Shown one piece after another: positions 22,791 through 32,631 of a stretch of 64,000 bases of DNA. The DNA is from Neoroseomonas terrae (GTDB lineage Bacteria > Pseudomonadota > Alphaproteobacteria > Acetobacterales > Acetobacteraceae), in assembly GCF_018129025.1 (NCBI RefSeq), contig NZ_JAAEDI010000004.1, positions 1 through 64,000 of the forward strand, in the 5' to 3' direction. The notes beneath the pieces are model-generated. The model made no database searches. It was not told the DNA's origin and saw only the letters and a program-made list of their open reading frames with translations. The number at the start of each line of letters is the position of its first letter. The stretch's first letter is position 1. The translations under genes and the position numbers were made by a program.

Positions 22791-23935
22791 TGGACCAACC
22801 GCTTACGACCGCCGCGGCGCCGGAACTGAAGCCCGCTGACCAGCGCCTCGCCGTCGCGTCGCAGTGGCGGCTGATGTGGTGGAGCTTCCGGCGGCACCGC
22901 CTCGCCATGCTGGGCGGTATCATCGTGTTGTTCCTCTATCTCGTCGCTGCCGTTCCCGGCTTCTTCGCCATGAACGAGCCCGGCCGGCAGAATGCACGCG
23001 CCGTCTTCCACCCGCCGCAGGCACTGCATTGGATCGACACCGCCGAAGACGGATCCTGGCGTTTCCGACCCCACGTCCAGGCGATGCGCATGGTCCGCGA
23101 TCCAGTGACGCTGGCGCCGAGCTTCCGCCCCGACGGCACCCGCAAGATCTACCTGACGTTCTTCGCGCGAGGCTACGAGCACAATCTTGTCGGGCTGGTC
23201 CCAAGCACCACGCATCTGCTCGGCCCAGAGAACCCGCGCGACCAGGTCTATCTCCTCGGTGCCGACCGGCTGGGCCGTTGCGTCTACAGCCGCATGATGG
23301 TGGCCGCGCAGACCTCGCTCCTGATCGGTCTCGCCGGCGTTTTCCTGTCTCTCGTCATCGGCCTGCTTCTCGGCGGCATCTCCGGCTACTATGGCGGCCG
23401 CATCGACTTCTTCGTGCAGCGGGTGATCGAGTTCGTCCTGTCGCTGCCGACCATCCCGATCTGGCTTGCCCTCGCTGCAGCCCTGCCGCAGAACTGGCCG
23501 CCGGAGCGCATCTACCTGACCATCACCGTCATACTCAGCCTCGTCGGCTGGGCCCAACTGGCGCGCGTTGTGCGCGGCCGCTTCCTGTCGCTGCGGACGG
23601 AGGATTTCGTTACCGCTGCACGGCTCGATGGCGTGTCCGAGAAGCGTATCATCTTCCGACACATGCTGCCGTCCTTCGCGTCCCACATCATCGCCTCAGT
23701 CACGCTGGCTATCCCGGCGATGATCCTGGCGGAGACGGCGCTGTCCTTCCTCGGCCTCGGCCTGCAACCGCCGGTCATCTCCTGGGGCGTGCTGCTGCGG
23801 GAGGCGCAGAACATCCGCTCGATCGCGACGGCGCCGTGGCTCTTCGCGCCCGGCGGCGCCGTGGTGTTGGCGGTGCTGGCCCTCAACTTCCTGGGCGACG
23901 GGTTGCGCGATGCCGCGGACCCCTATCAGAAATGA
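22790..23935 (+). CDS. ABC transporter permease, DppC/OppC type
   Basis: Second inner-membrane permease, 381 aa. It has the OppC N-terminal pattern (WWSFRRHRLAMLGGIIVLFL) and a long periplasmic insertion before the core segments, with HLLGPENPRDQVYLLGADRLGR, the usual 'LGTDxxGRD' position of DppC proteins. The EAA loop reads FVTAARLDGVSEKRIIFRHM. ATG 22790 shares a base with the stop of the upstream permease; an upstream in-frame extension would lie inside that gene. It overlaps the ATPase gene by four bases (ATGA). The unusually long region between the first two membrane segments (about 100 residues) is typical of the long-SBP subgroup of these transporters. Confidence 0.9.
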   Translation: MDQPLTTAAAPELKPADQRLAVASQWRLMWWSFRRHRLAMLGGIIVLFLYLVAAVPGFFAMNEPGRQNARAVFHPPQALHWIDTAEDGSWRFRPHVQAMRMVRDPVTLAPSFRPDGTRKIYLTFFARGYEHNLVGLVPSTTHLLGPENPRDQVYLLGADRLGRCVYSRMMVAAQTSLLIGLAGVFLSLVIGLLLGGISGYYGGRIDFFVQRVIEFVLSLPTIPIWLALAAALPQNWPPERIYLTITVILSLVGWAQLARVVRGRFLSLRTEDFVTAARLDGVSEKRIIFRHMLPSFASHIIASVTLAIPAMILAETALSFLGLGLQPPVISWGVLLREAQNIRSIATAPWLFAPGGAVVLAVLALNFLGDGLRDAADPYQK

Positions 23936-25635
23936 CCGACGACCTCGCGCTCGACATCCAGGACCTGCACGTCTCTTTTCCGACCCGCGCCGGGTTGGTG
24001 CGGGCGGTCGATGGCGTGTCGCTTTCGCTCGTCCGCGGCAAGACGACCTGCGTCGTCGGTGAATCCGGCTCGGGCAAGAGCGTTACCGCCCGCGCGATCC
24101 TCCAGATCATTGATCCCCCGGGGCGCATCACCGGCGGGCGCATCCTGCTGCGCCGGGAAGGCGAACCCGAACTCGATGTCGCTACGCTCGGTCCCCGCAG
24201 CCGCGCCATCCGCGAGCTGCGCGGTCACGACATCGCGATGATCTTCCAGGAACCGATGTCCTCGCTCTCCCCTGTGCACCGCATCGGCGACCAGATCGGC
24301 GAGGCCGTCCGGCTGCATCTCGGCGTATCGCGACGCGAGGCCCGGTCGCGCGCCGCGGAGCTGTTGGCCCAGGTGGAAATCCCGGACCCACGCAACGCCA
24401 TCGATCGCTATACCTTCGAGTTCTCGGGCGGCATGCGGCAGCGCGCGATGATCGCGATGGCCCTGGCCTGCAACCCATCGATCCTGATCGCCGATGAGCC
24501 CACCACGGCCCTCGACGTGACGACCCAGGCGGAGATCCTGGATCTGCTGCGCCGCCTCCAGGACGCGCGCGGCATGACCATGATGTTCATCACTCACGAC
24601 ATGGGCGTGGTGGCGGAGATCGCCCACGACGTCGTGGTGATGGAGCGCGGCCAGGTGCGCGAGCGCGGCCCGGTGCATACCCTGTTCGCCGATCCGCGCG
24701 ATGCCTACACGCGCATGCTGCTCGGCAACGTGACGAAGCTCGAGAGCCCGTCGGCGATCCGGCTGGCGCGCCCGTCGCGCCCGATCGGCCCGCCAGTCCT
24801 CAGCCTGCGCGACGTCGAGATGCGCTTCGGCGGCCGCAAGGGCCTGTTCCGGCGCGGCGGCGCGGAGGTGCGCGCCGTGGATGGGATATCCCTTGACGTG
24901 CGGGCCGGCGAAACGCTGGGCGTCGTCGGCGAAAGCGGTTCGGGTAAGACGACGCTTGGCCGCTGCATCCTGCGTGTCCTCGACCCCACGGGTGGGGCGA
25001 TCGACTACCGCCGCCGCGATGGCTCGGTGATTGACCTGGTCAACGCGGAGAATGATGCGCTGCGCGCTGCGCGGCGCGAGATCCGCATGGTGTTCCAGGA
25101 CCCCTTCGCCAGCCTGAACCCGCGCATGACTGTCGCGCAGATCGTCGGCGAGCCGCTGCTGGTGAACGGCCTGGCGCGGGGCGCCGTGTTGCAGGGAAAG
25201 GTCGCTTCGCTGCTGGAGCGTGTGGGCATCGACCCGAACTCGGCCGAACGCTATCCGCATGCCTTCTCGGGCGGGCAGCGGCAGCGGATCGGCATCGCGC
25301 GCGCCCTTGCGCTGTCGCCGCGCGTGATCGTGGCCGACGAGCCGACCTCTGCTCTCGACGTTTCCATCCGCGCGCGGACCCTCGACCTGCTGCTCGAACT
25401 TCAGGACGAGCTTGACCTCGCGCTGATCCTGATCAGCCACGACATCTCGGTGATCCGCTACATGTGCGATCGTGTCGCGGTGATGCATCGCGGCCGCGTC
25501 GTGGAAACCGGCGAGACCATCCAGGTCTGCGACGATCCGCAGCATGCCTATACGAAGGCGCTGCTGTCGGCCGTACCGCGCCCGGATCCGACAGCGCGTC
25601 GTATGCATTTGCGGCACCGCTACACATCGGCGTAA
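23932..25635 (+). CDS. Fused ABC transporter ATP-binding protein (DppD-DppF type)
   Basis: 567-residue protein with two complete nucleotide-binding domains in tandem. The first has Walker A GESGSGKS at about 43-50, signature [14 protein letters not shown] and Walker [13 protein letters not shown]. The second has Walker [10 protein letters not shown] at about 333-341, signature [14 protein letters not shown] and Walker [13 protein letters not shown]. Each is the OppD/OppF kind that powers dipeptide-family importers. The fused form replaces the usual separate DppD and DppF. The start ATG overlaps the upstream permease stop. The gene ends seven bases before the convergent ketopantoate reductase-like gene, so no independent terminator fits between them. 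Confidence 0.93.
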   Translation: MTDDLALDIQDLHVSFPTRAGLVRAVDGVSLSLVRGKTTCVVGESGSGKSVTARAILQIIDPPGRITGGRILLRREGEPELDVATLGPRSRAIRELRGHDIAMIFQEPMSSLSPVHRIGDQIGEAVRLHLGVSRREARSRAAELLAQVEIPDPRNAIDRYTFEFSGGMRQRAMIAMALACNPSILIADEPTTALDVTTQAEILDLLRRLQDARGMTMMFITHDMGVVAEIAHDVVVMERGQVRERGPVHTLFADPRDAYTRMLLGNVTKLESPSAIRLARPSRPIGPPVLSLRDVEMRFGGRKGLFRRGGAEVRAVDGISLDVRAGETLGVVGESGSGKTTLGRCILRVLDPTGGAIDYRRRDGSVIDLVNAENDALRAARREIRMVFQDPFASLNPRMTVAQIVGEPLLVNGLARGAVLQGKVASLLERVGIDPNSAERYPHAFSGGQRQRIGIARALALSPRVIVADEPTSALDVSIRARTLDLLLELQDELDLALILISHDISVIRYMCDRVAVMHRGRVVETGETIQVCDDPQHAYTKALLSAVPRPDPTARRMHLRHRYTSA

Positions 25636-25642
25636 GGGGCAC

Positions 25643-26536
25643 TCAGGCGGCCTTGGCCTCCGCGGCCTTGACCAGCGTATGGAGCACGCGATTGACCGGC
25701 GTCGGGATGCCGAGCGTCGCGCCGCGTCGAACGACGAAACCGTTCAGGAAGTCGATCTCGGTCGGCTTGCCGCGTGCCAGGTCCTGCGCCGTCGAGGATC
25801 GCTGATCCGGCATGGTGGCGGCCAGCCCCAACACTGCGGCCAGGATATCCTGTGGAACCGAGACGCCGGATGCATCGGCGACGGCAACGGCCTCCGCGAC
25901 AATGTCCTTCATCACGCCCTCCACCTCTGCCGTACGGATCATCCGGGCATAGGGAAGCTGTGTCAGTGCGGATAAGGCGTTGTAGGCACAATTCACGATC
26001 AGCTTTGCCCATAGCGCGTCGATCGCATTGGCGGAGACGCGGGTGGGAATGCCAGCCGCTTCGAAGTGCGCAGCGATCTCCGCATCTCGCGGGCAGGGGC
26101 CCATCACCAGCTCGCCGCGCCCGTGGTGCTGGACGTGCCCCGGCCCGGCCATCGCCGTCGCCACATAGACCGCCACGGGTACGACGGTGCCTCCGGTGAC
26201 GGCCCGCAGCCGGTCGGGATTGTCCACGCCGTTCTGGAAGCTCAGCACCGCGGCGTCAGGGCGCAGATGCGGGGTGATCTCCCGGCCGACCGATTCCGTA
26301 TCGCCCGATTTCACGCAGAACAGCACCACCTCGGCATCCGCGACGCCGACCGGGTCAGTCGTTGCCTGCATCGGCACGACGTGACGCTCGCCGCCCATCT
26401 CCAGGACCAGCCCGCGCTCCGTGACCGCATCGACATGCTGCCGGCGTCCGATCAGCGTGACAGGCACGCCCGAGCGCGCCAGCAGCCCGCCGAAGTAGCA
26501 CCCGATCGAACCGGCCCCCATGACGGCGACTTTCAT
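25643..26536 (-). CDS. 2-dehydropantoate 2-reductase family protein (ketopantoate reductase-like)
   Basis: 297-residue NADPH-dependent reductase of the PanE/ApbA family. The N-terminal Rossmann motif is GAGSIGCYFGGLLA (residues 8 on). The C-terminal helical domain has the family's active-site lysine in LWAKLIVNCAYNALSAL and the conserved GKPTEIDFLNG. PanE reduces ketopantoate to pantoate for coenzyme A, but the family has many paralogues acting on other 2-oxo acids. Here the gene is last in a row with an amidohydrolase, a transaminase and a TetR regulator rather than with pan genes, so a catabolic role on a different oxo acid is possible. The start follows an AGGGGCAGG ribosome-site sequence. 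Family is firm; the panE role is uncertain. Confidence 0.85.
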   Translation of the reverse strand: MKVAVMGAGSIGCYFGGLLARSGVPVTLIGRRQHVDAVTERGLVLEMGGERHVVPMQATTDPVGVADAEVVLFCVKSGDTESVGREITPHLRPDAAVLSFQNGVDNPDRLRAVTGGTVVPVAVYVATAMAGPGHVQHHGRGELVMGPCPRDAEIAAHFEAAGIPTRVSANAIDALWAKLIVNCAYNALSALTQLPYARMIRTAEVEGVMKDIVAEAVAVADASGVSVPQDILAAVLGLAATMPDQRSSTAQDLARGKPTEIDFLNGFVVRRGATLGIPTPVNRVLHTLVKAAEAKAA

Positions 26537-26606
26537 GACCTGCCCCTCATCAGCTTCTCGTGCCCGAAGCATGCCATGCCTGACCGCCATGCCGCCAATA
26601 GCTGCC

Positions 26607-27230
26607 TCAGACCAGCAAGGGCGCCGAACGCTTCTCCACATGGATGCCAACATATAGGCCGAGATAGGCGAGCCTTGCCCGCAGCGCCTCCCGTGCCATG
26701 GCTGGCTCGATCGCGCCGCTGCGCGCGAAGGAAAGCGCCCAGACCGCATCGGATATCGTGACCGATACGGCGAATGCCTCCTCGAGAACGGTGCTCTCCG
26801 CGACGATGAAATGCTGGATCAGCTTGCGATAGTAGATGCCGCCGATTCGCCGGTTCGCGGCGTGGTCGGCCGCACGGATCTCCCAGCCGCATTCTGGCCC
26901 GAGCAGCAGTCGCATGGCGACCGGATGTTCGCCGTAGAAGCGCAGGGCGAGATCGGCATGGAAGGCGCAGAGGTCGCTCCAGGCCGTGATCCCATCATGA
27001 TCGAGCGGCCGTGCCGCCAGCGTCTCGAAGGCCGCGAGGTAGCGCTGCGCCAGTTGCAGCAGCAGTGCTTGGCTGGTGGGGAAGTAATGATACAGCGACG
27101 CCGGCGGCAACCCGGCTTCCTGAGCGACGTCTTGGAGACTGGCCCCCGCCACGCCCCGGCGTCGCGTCACCGCATCCGCGGCGTCGAGGATCTGCTCCAT
27201 CCGCAGGCGGCCTCTGGCCTGGCGCTGCAC
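26607..27230 (-). CDS. TetR-family transcriptional regulator
   Basis: 207-residue regulator. The N-terminal helix-turn-helix reads MEQILDAADAVTRRRGVAGA, then SLQDVAQEAGLPPASLYHYF, the TetR recognition-helix pattern; the remainder is a variable ligand-binding domain. The frame is open further upstream, but that part overlaps the transaminase gene. I chose the GTG at 27230, seven bases after the transaminase stop, giving a normal TetR length; an ATG at 27200 is an alternative. It lies between the transaminase and the ketopantoate reductase-like gene on the same strand, so it may regulate this cluster. The ligand is unknown. Confidence 0.85.
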   Translation of the reverse strand: MQRQARGRLRMEQILDAADAVTRRRGVAGASLQDVAQEAGLPPASLYHYFPTSQALLLQLAQRYLAAFETLAARPLDHDGITAWSDLCAFHADLALRFYGEHPVAMRLLLGPECGWEIRAADHAANRRIGGIYYRKLIQHFIVAESTVLEEAFAVSVTISDAVWALSFARSGAIEPAMAREALRARLAYLGLYVGIHVEKRSAPLLV

Positions 27231-27237
27231 GGTGGTG

Positions 27238-28152
27238 TCAGTCGTCGTAGGGAACGGGCGTGCAGAGCGCGTCGTCCTCGTGGCGCTTCCAGTAGAGTTC
27301 CGTGATCCGCCGGGTGAGCGAACCCGGCCGTCCGTCACCGATCGCCCGACCCTCATAGACAGTGACCGGCGAAACGCCACCGGCCGTGCTGGTGACGAAG
27401 ATCTCGTCTGCCGCGACGACTTCCTCGGCGTGCACCGCGCGCACGTCGCAGCGCAGTTGAAGATCGGCGGCGATCTCCATTACCGTCCGCCGGGTGATGC
27501 CTTCGAACAGCCCGCGGTGCGGCGTCGCCAGTGCACCATCCTTCACGACGAAGATGTTGAAGCCCGGCCCCTCGGTGATCGTGCCGTCGGCGGCGGGCAT
27601 GGCGCAGACCGTGGCGTCCCGGTCATAGGCCTCGAAGACGCCCATGGTCAGGTCCAGCCAGTGGAAGTTCTTGATCCGCTGGTCGAGTGCTTCCGGCGGG
27701 ATGCGCTGCGTGCCGGACAGGATCATGCGCAAACCGTCGCGGCGTTGCTGCTCATCGGCGATCCAGACGAAAGGCTGAGCGAAGGCGTAAAGGCGGTTGC
27801 GGCACAGCCGCGGGTCACGAGTGCCCGGCGGCGGCAGGCCGCGCGTGCAGGTCACCTGCACATAGGCGTCGCGCAGGCCCGCCCGGCTGGCGCAGCCGAT
27901 CATGATGTCAGCGATCTCCTGCGCGGAGTAGGGCAGGGACATGCGCAGCCCCGCCATCGAGGCCTGGAAGCGCTCCACATGGTCCATCAGCCGGAAGAAG
28001 CGCCCCTTCCAGACATGCGCGACGTCATAAGTCGCATCCGACCGGACGAAGCCGCGATCGAGGATCGGCACCGAGGCTTCCGCGAGTGGCATCCAGCGTC
28101 CATCCATGAAGGCGACGCCTTTCACGGCGGCCATCTCGTCCACGACGTTCAT
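27238..28152 (-). CDS. Fold-type IV PLP aminotransferase, (R)-amine transaminase-like
   Basis: 304-residue class IV aminotransferase (family of branched-chain and D-amino acid transaminases). The PLP lysine is Lys161 in RIKNFHWLDL; other landmarks are Glu194 in TEGPGFNIFVV, LFEGITRRTV for cofactor-phosphate binding, and TSTAGGVSPVT. The N-terminal segment (DRGFVRSDATYDVAHVWKG followed by RFFRLMDHVERF) and the end (LCTPVPY) resemble, as I remember them, (R)-selective amine transaminases such as the Aspergillus terreus enzyme more than IlvE or bacterial D-alanine transaminase. Its start overlaps the stop of the amidohydrolase gene by four bases (ATGA), so it may handle the amine that enzyme releases. 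Family certain; stereochemistry and substrate inferred. Confidence 0.85.
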   Translation of the reverse strand: MNVVDEMAAVKGVAFMDGRWMPLAEASVPILDRGFVRSDATYDVAHVWKGRFFRLMDHVERFQASMAGLRMSLPYSAQEIADIMIGCASRAGLRDAYVQVTCTRGLPPPGTRDPRLCRNRLYAFAQPFVWIADEQQRRDGLRMILSGTQRIPPEALDQRIKNFHWLDLTMGVFEAYDRDATVCAMPAADGTITEGPGFNIFVVKDGALATPHRGLFEGITRRTVMEIAADLQLRCDVRAVHAEEVVAADEIFVTSTAGGVSPVTVYEGRAIGDGRPGSLTRRITELYWKRHEDDALCTPVPYDD

Positions 28153-29186
28153 GCTGCGCTCTCCCTGTTCTCGAAGCCCGCGAGCGCGCCGGCGACGCAG
28201 CGCGCGATGGTGTCGATGTTGTACCCGCCTTCCTGAACCAGCACCGTCGGCAGGCCGAGGCCGGCAAGCCGAGCGCTGATGCGGCGGAACCCCTCGACGG
28301 TGAGGGCGAGGCCCGCGGTCGGGTCATCCTCATGCGCATCAACGCCGAGCGAGACAACCAGCGCATCCGGCGAGAACGCCGCAATGCGCGCACAGGCGGT
28401 CTCGAGCGCCGCGAGATAGCCGGCATCCGTGGTGCGCACCGGCAGCGGCAGGTTCAGGTTGAAGCCGAGGCCCGCGCCCCGCCCGCGTTCCTGCGCATGG
28501 CCGGTGAAATAAGGGTGGTAGTCGACCGGGTCCCGATGCAGCGAGACGAACAGCACGTCGTCCCGATCGTAGAAGATGCCCTGTGACCCATTGCCGTGGT
28601 GCACATCCACATCGATCAGCGCGACCCGCCCCAGCTTGCATCGCAGGTACTGCACCGCGATGGCGGCATTGTTGAGGAAGCAGTTTCCACCGCCCATATC
28701 CGCGAAGGCGTGATGGCCCGACGGGCGGCACAGCGCATAGGCGGCCGATGCGCCGTCCAGGACGTGACCGGCGGCCGCTACGGCAAGGTTCGCCGAGCCG
28801 ATGGCGACATCCCACGTATGCTGGCCGATTGGCGCCCACAGATCCTGCATGTGATACCCGGCCTGGCCGACGACCGACGTCGGGTAGCCGTGATCCATGC
28901 CGCGCACGGGAAAGACATAGGGAAACACCTCTGCCGAGGCTCCCTCGATGCGCTGCCACTCGACCCAGGCGGTTCTCAGGAAAGCGAGGTATTCCGGCGT
29001 ATGGACGGCGGCGACCGGTGCGATGCCGAAGGGCCGCGCCTCATCCGCCGTATGCCCGTCACGGCGCAGTGCATCGAGGATACGGTCTGCGCGGGCCGGC
29101 GTGTCGCGGCTTTCCACGAACTGACCGTGCCGGATGAAGCGGCTGGAATGGTGCCCCGCGTGGTGGGGGGAGCAGAAGACCTGCAT
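28149..29186 (-). CDS. Acetylpolyamine amidohydrolase / histone deacetylase superfamily protein
   Basis: 345-residue zinc deacetylase closely matching the layout of bacterial acetylpolyamine amidohydrolases (APAH), which remove acetyl from N-acetylputrescine, -cadaverine or -spermidine. Visible are the catalytic His dyad in CRPSGHHAFADMGGGNCF (158-159), zinc ligands in IDVDVHHGNGSQ (Asp194, His196) and SLGVDAHEDDP (Asp283), and the EGGYN tyrosine motif. The fit to APAH rather than eukaryotic-type HDACs comes from the AAVHTPEYLAFLRTAW region and VFPVRGMDHG. ATG 29186 is preferred for its GGGAGG ribosome site; an in-frame ATG lies at 29219. It is first in a likely operon with the transaminase, TetR and reductase genes. 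Confidence 0.88.
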   Translation of the reverse strand: MQVFCSPHHAGHHSSRFIRHGQFVESRDTPARADRILDALRRDGHTADEARPFGIAPVAAVHTPEYLAFLRTAWVEWQRIEGASAEVFPYVFPVRGMDHGYPTSVVGQAGYHMQDLWAPIGQHTWDVAIGSANLAVAAAGHVLDGASAAYALCRPSGHHAFADMGGGNCFLNNAAIAVQYLRCKLGRVALIDVDVHHGNGSQGIFYDRDDVLFVSLHRDPVDYHPYFTGHAQERGRGAGLGFNLNLPLPVRTTDAGYLAALETACARIAAFSPDALVVSLGVDAHEDDPTAGLALTVEGFRRISARLAGLGLPTVLVQEGGYNIDTIARCVAGALAGFENRESAA

Positions 29187-29345
29187 GGGCGGACCTCCCG
29201 GCTGAAACTCGATATTCATCGAGAATGATGGGAGAATGTCAGCGATCAGGCGGCGCTTCAAGCGATCGAAGCTGGCACTATTCGAATTTGCCCGAAGGAA
29301 GGGTGCCCGACGTGGCCCGCGTGGAACGGCGCCGGGCGGCCAGGG

Positions 29346-29813
29346 TTATCGTGCCTTGATCGGCCGGTCGCCGTGGCTGTCCTGTGGCACACCGCGGCCG
29401 AGCGACATGTGGCTGTGCACACCCAGCCACCGACCGTCCGGCTGCTTCTGCAGCACGATGGTCGCGCGGCCCGGTCGGTCGAACTCGGTACCGTCCTTGT
29501 TCCAGCCAGTGCTGGTCCACGGGAGGATCGCCACGGCCATCGAACCGTCGCCTGACAGCAGCACCTCCGTGTTCTTCGCGTCGAGCGTGAAGTCCTTGGT
29601 GCGCGGCCAGACGTTCGACCACTGCGTGTCGGTCCAGGCCTGCCGCGAGCGCACCAATTCCTGGAAGGTGCCGAAGATGACGATGTTGTCGTGCCAGAAC
29701 GGGTAGGCGGATTTGAAATCCACCTCCCGCACGCAGACGAAGAAGCGTTCCAGCCAGTCGATGATCTCCGCCTTGGTGGCGGGATCGGCGTCGGGGATAG
29801 GCAGGTTCGGCAC
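29346..29813 (-). CDS. NTF2-like / SnoaL-like domain protein
   Basis: 155-residue soluble protein of the nuclear-transport-factor-2-like fold (DUF4440/SnoaL group). It begins with a helix carrying IIDWLERFFVCVREVD, then a sheet-rich half containing FKSAYPFWHDNIVIFG and GRATIVLQKQPDGRWLGVHSHMSL, the usual shape of these cone-shaped domains. The fold binds small hydrophobic ligands or acts as an isomerase or hydrolase, but no specific function can be assigned. The GTG start is supported by a GAAAGGGAA ribosome site. It sits 14 bases downstream of the VUT transporter gene and is probably the last gene of the queuosine operon. Confidence 0.75.
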   Translation of the reverse strand: MPNLPIPDADPATKAEIIDWLERFFVCVREVDFKSAYPFWHDNIVIFGTFQELVRSRQAWTDTQWSNVWPRTKDFTLDAKNTEVLLSGDGSMAVAILPWTSTGWNKDGTEFDRPGRATIVLQKQPDGRWLGVHSHMSLGRGVPQDSHGDRPIKAR

Positions 29814-29827
29814 GGAGTTCCCTTTCG

Positions 29828-30385
29828 TCAGGCGGGCTGGATGCCGAGGCGCTCGTCGCGCTTGCGCAGCAGGTGCACGAAGGGCAGGGCGGCCAGCACC
29901 ATCCAGGCCTTGCCGATCACCTGCCCGGCCAGGAAGTCGAGACTGCCGAAGGCCAGCCACAGGAAAGCGATGGAATCCACGACCAGCCCGACGACGGAAG
30001 ACGCCAGCACCGCCATCACCAGCCCGCGCTTCTGCAGTGGCGTATAGACGGCGAGATCGGCGAACTCGCTGAGCAGGAAGGCGACGGCCGAGGCGATCAC
30101 CAGCGCCGGCGGGGCGAGGAACCCGGACAGCGCCGCACCGGCCAGCACCGCCGCCGCCGAGAAGCCCACGCCCAGCCGCCGCTGGACCAGGTCCCGCAGC
30201 ACCAGGGCGAGGCCGATCATCAGCACGCCTGACGGCGCCATCAGCCCTGGCGCGACCGGCACCAGGCACGGCCCGCTCGGCACGCAATAGGTTCCTACGT
30301 GGCCGATTAGCCAGTTCGCCGCCGGGATGCAGAGGCCGAAACCGATGAGGGCCAGCACGCCTTCGGCGCGGGGGGTCAGGCTCAT
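29828..30385 (-). CDS. VUT-family transporter, probable queuosine-precursor transporter (YhhQ-like)
   Basis: 185-residue integral membrane protein with about six hydrophobic segments, of the vitamin-uptake-transporter (VUT) family that includes YhhQ, shown in E. coli to import queuosine precursors. Family features are [21 protein letters not shown] in the third segment region and [20 protein letters not shown]. The ATG overlaps the queC stop by four bases. Its place at the end of a queA-tgt-queF-queG-queC run supports a role in preQ0/preQ1 salvage. The substrate is inferred from family and context. Confidence 0.82.
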   Translation of the reverse strand: MSLTPRAEGVLALIGFGLCIPAANWLIGHVGTYCVPSGPCLVPVAPGLMAPSGVLMIGLALVLRDLVQRRLGVGFSAAAVLAGAALSGFLAPPALVIASAVAFLLSEFADLAVYTPLQKRGLVMAVLASSVVGLVVDSIAFLWLAFGSLDFLAGQVIGKAWMVLAALPFVHLLRKRDERLGIQPA

Positions 30386-31082
30386 AGTCTCTCCGACACG
30401 AAATCCTGCCAGCCCTTGGCGCGCAACTCGCAGGCCGGGCAGGTGCCGCAGCCGAAGCCCCAGGGGTGGCGATGGGTCCGGTCACCCAGATAGCAGGTAT
30501 GGGTGTGCTCGACCACGGTCCGGACCAAGCCCTCGCTTCCCAACCGTTCCGCGAGCCGCCAGGTGTCGCCCTTGGTCAGCCACATCAGCGGCGTCTCGAT
30601 CACGAAGCGGCGCTCCATGCCGAGGTTCAGCGCCACCTGAAGCGCCTTCAGGGTGTCGTCCCGGCAGTCGGGGTAGCCGGAGAAATCGGTCTCGCACATG
30701 CCGCCGACGATCCGCCTCAGCCCCCGCCGGTACGCGATGGTCGCAGCGAAGGTGAGGAACAGCAGGTTGCGACCCGGGACGAAGGTGTTGGGCAGTCCCT
30801 CGTCGCCCATGCGGATCTCGGCCTCGCGGGTCAGGGCCGTGTCGGACACCTCGGCCAGGGCGTCGAGCCGCAGCGTGTGGTCGGGCCCGAGCCGCGCGCC
30901 CCAGTCGGGGTTCAACTGCGCGACGGCAGCGCGGAAGGCTCCGCGGCAGTCGAGTTCCACGCGATGCCGTTGGCCGTAGTCGAAGCCAAGGGTCTCGACA
31001 TGGCGGAACCGGTCCAGCGCCCAGGCGAGGCAGGTCGCGGAATCCTGCCCGCCGCTGAACAGTACCAGGGCAGCGTCGTCCT

Positions 31083-31086
<4 letters not shown>
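30382..31086 (-). CDS. queC: 7-cyano-7-deazaguanine synthase
   Basis: 234-residue enzyme that converts 7-carboxy-7-deazaguanine to preQ0 with ATP and ammonia. It has the PP-loop [10 protein letters not shown] at residues 11-20, [12 protein letters not shown], and a C-terminal zinc site with four cysteines (Cys in [16 protein letters not shown], then [14 protein letters not shown]). ATG 31086 overlaps the queG stop by four bases and puts the P-loop at the usual distance from the N-terminus. The presence of queC without queD or queE nearby is notable, since QueC needs their product; those genes must lie elsewhere if the de novo route is complete. Confidence 0.94.
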
Positions 31087-32169
<1,083 letters not shown>

Positions 32170-32177
<8 letters not shown>

Positions 32178-32631
32178 GCCCACGATAGGGCTGCACCTCC
32201 TGCGGTGGGATCCACACACCCTCCGGCGGCGCGCCGGATTGCCAGAATACGTCGATGGGCATGCCGCCGCGCGGATACCAATACCCGCCGATGCGGAACC
32301 ACACCGGGTCGAGCAACGACACGAGCCGCTGCGCGATGTCGAGCGTGCACGCCTCGTGGAAGGCACCGTGATTGCGGAAGGAGGCCAAGTAGTTCTTGAG
32401 CGACTTGCTCTCCACGATCCATTCGGCCGGGGCGTAGTCGATCACCAGATGCGCGAAGTCCGGCTGTCCGGTCAGCGGGCACAGCGAGGTGAATTCCGGT
32501 GCCGTGAAGCGCACGACGTAGCGCAGCCCCCGATGCGGCGCCGGAACCCGCTCCAGCACCGCCTCGTCCGGGCTCGCCGGCAGGCGGGTCGGCTGGCCAA
32601 GCTGTGTTAGGCCCGAATAGTCCCCGGTCAT
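32170..32631 (-). CDS. queF: NADPH-dependent preQ0 reductase (7-cyano-7-deazaguanine reductase)
   Basis: 153-residue unimodular QueF that reduces the nitrile preQ0 to preQ1. The thioimide-forming cysteine is Cys51 in [15 protein letters not shown] with Asp58 seven residues on, and the QueF motif [20 protein letters not shown] follows. It is the short Bacillus-type form, not the long E. coli form. ATG 32631 overlaps the tgt stop (ATGA); the frame is open upstream only inside tgt. It acts between QueC and Tgt in the pathway, and all three are encoded in this operon. Confidence 0.95.

Noticed and set aside
22478-23686. 402-codon minus-strand frame opposite the permeases
   Set aside because: Composition-driven antisense frame without family sequence.
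23926-25617. 563-codon minus-strand frame opposite the fused ATPase gene
   Set aside because: Antisense shadow rich in His, Arg and Ala, with no domain; the plus-strand gene has both Walker motifs.
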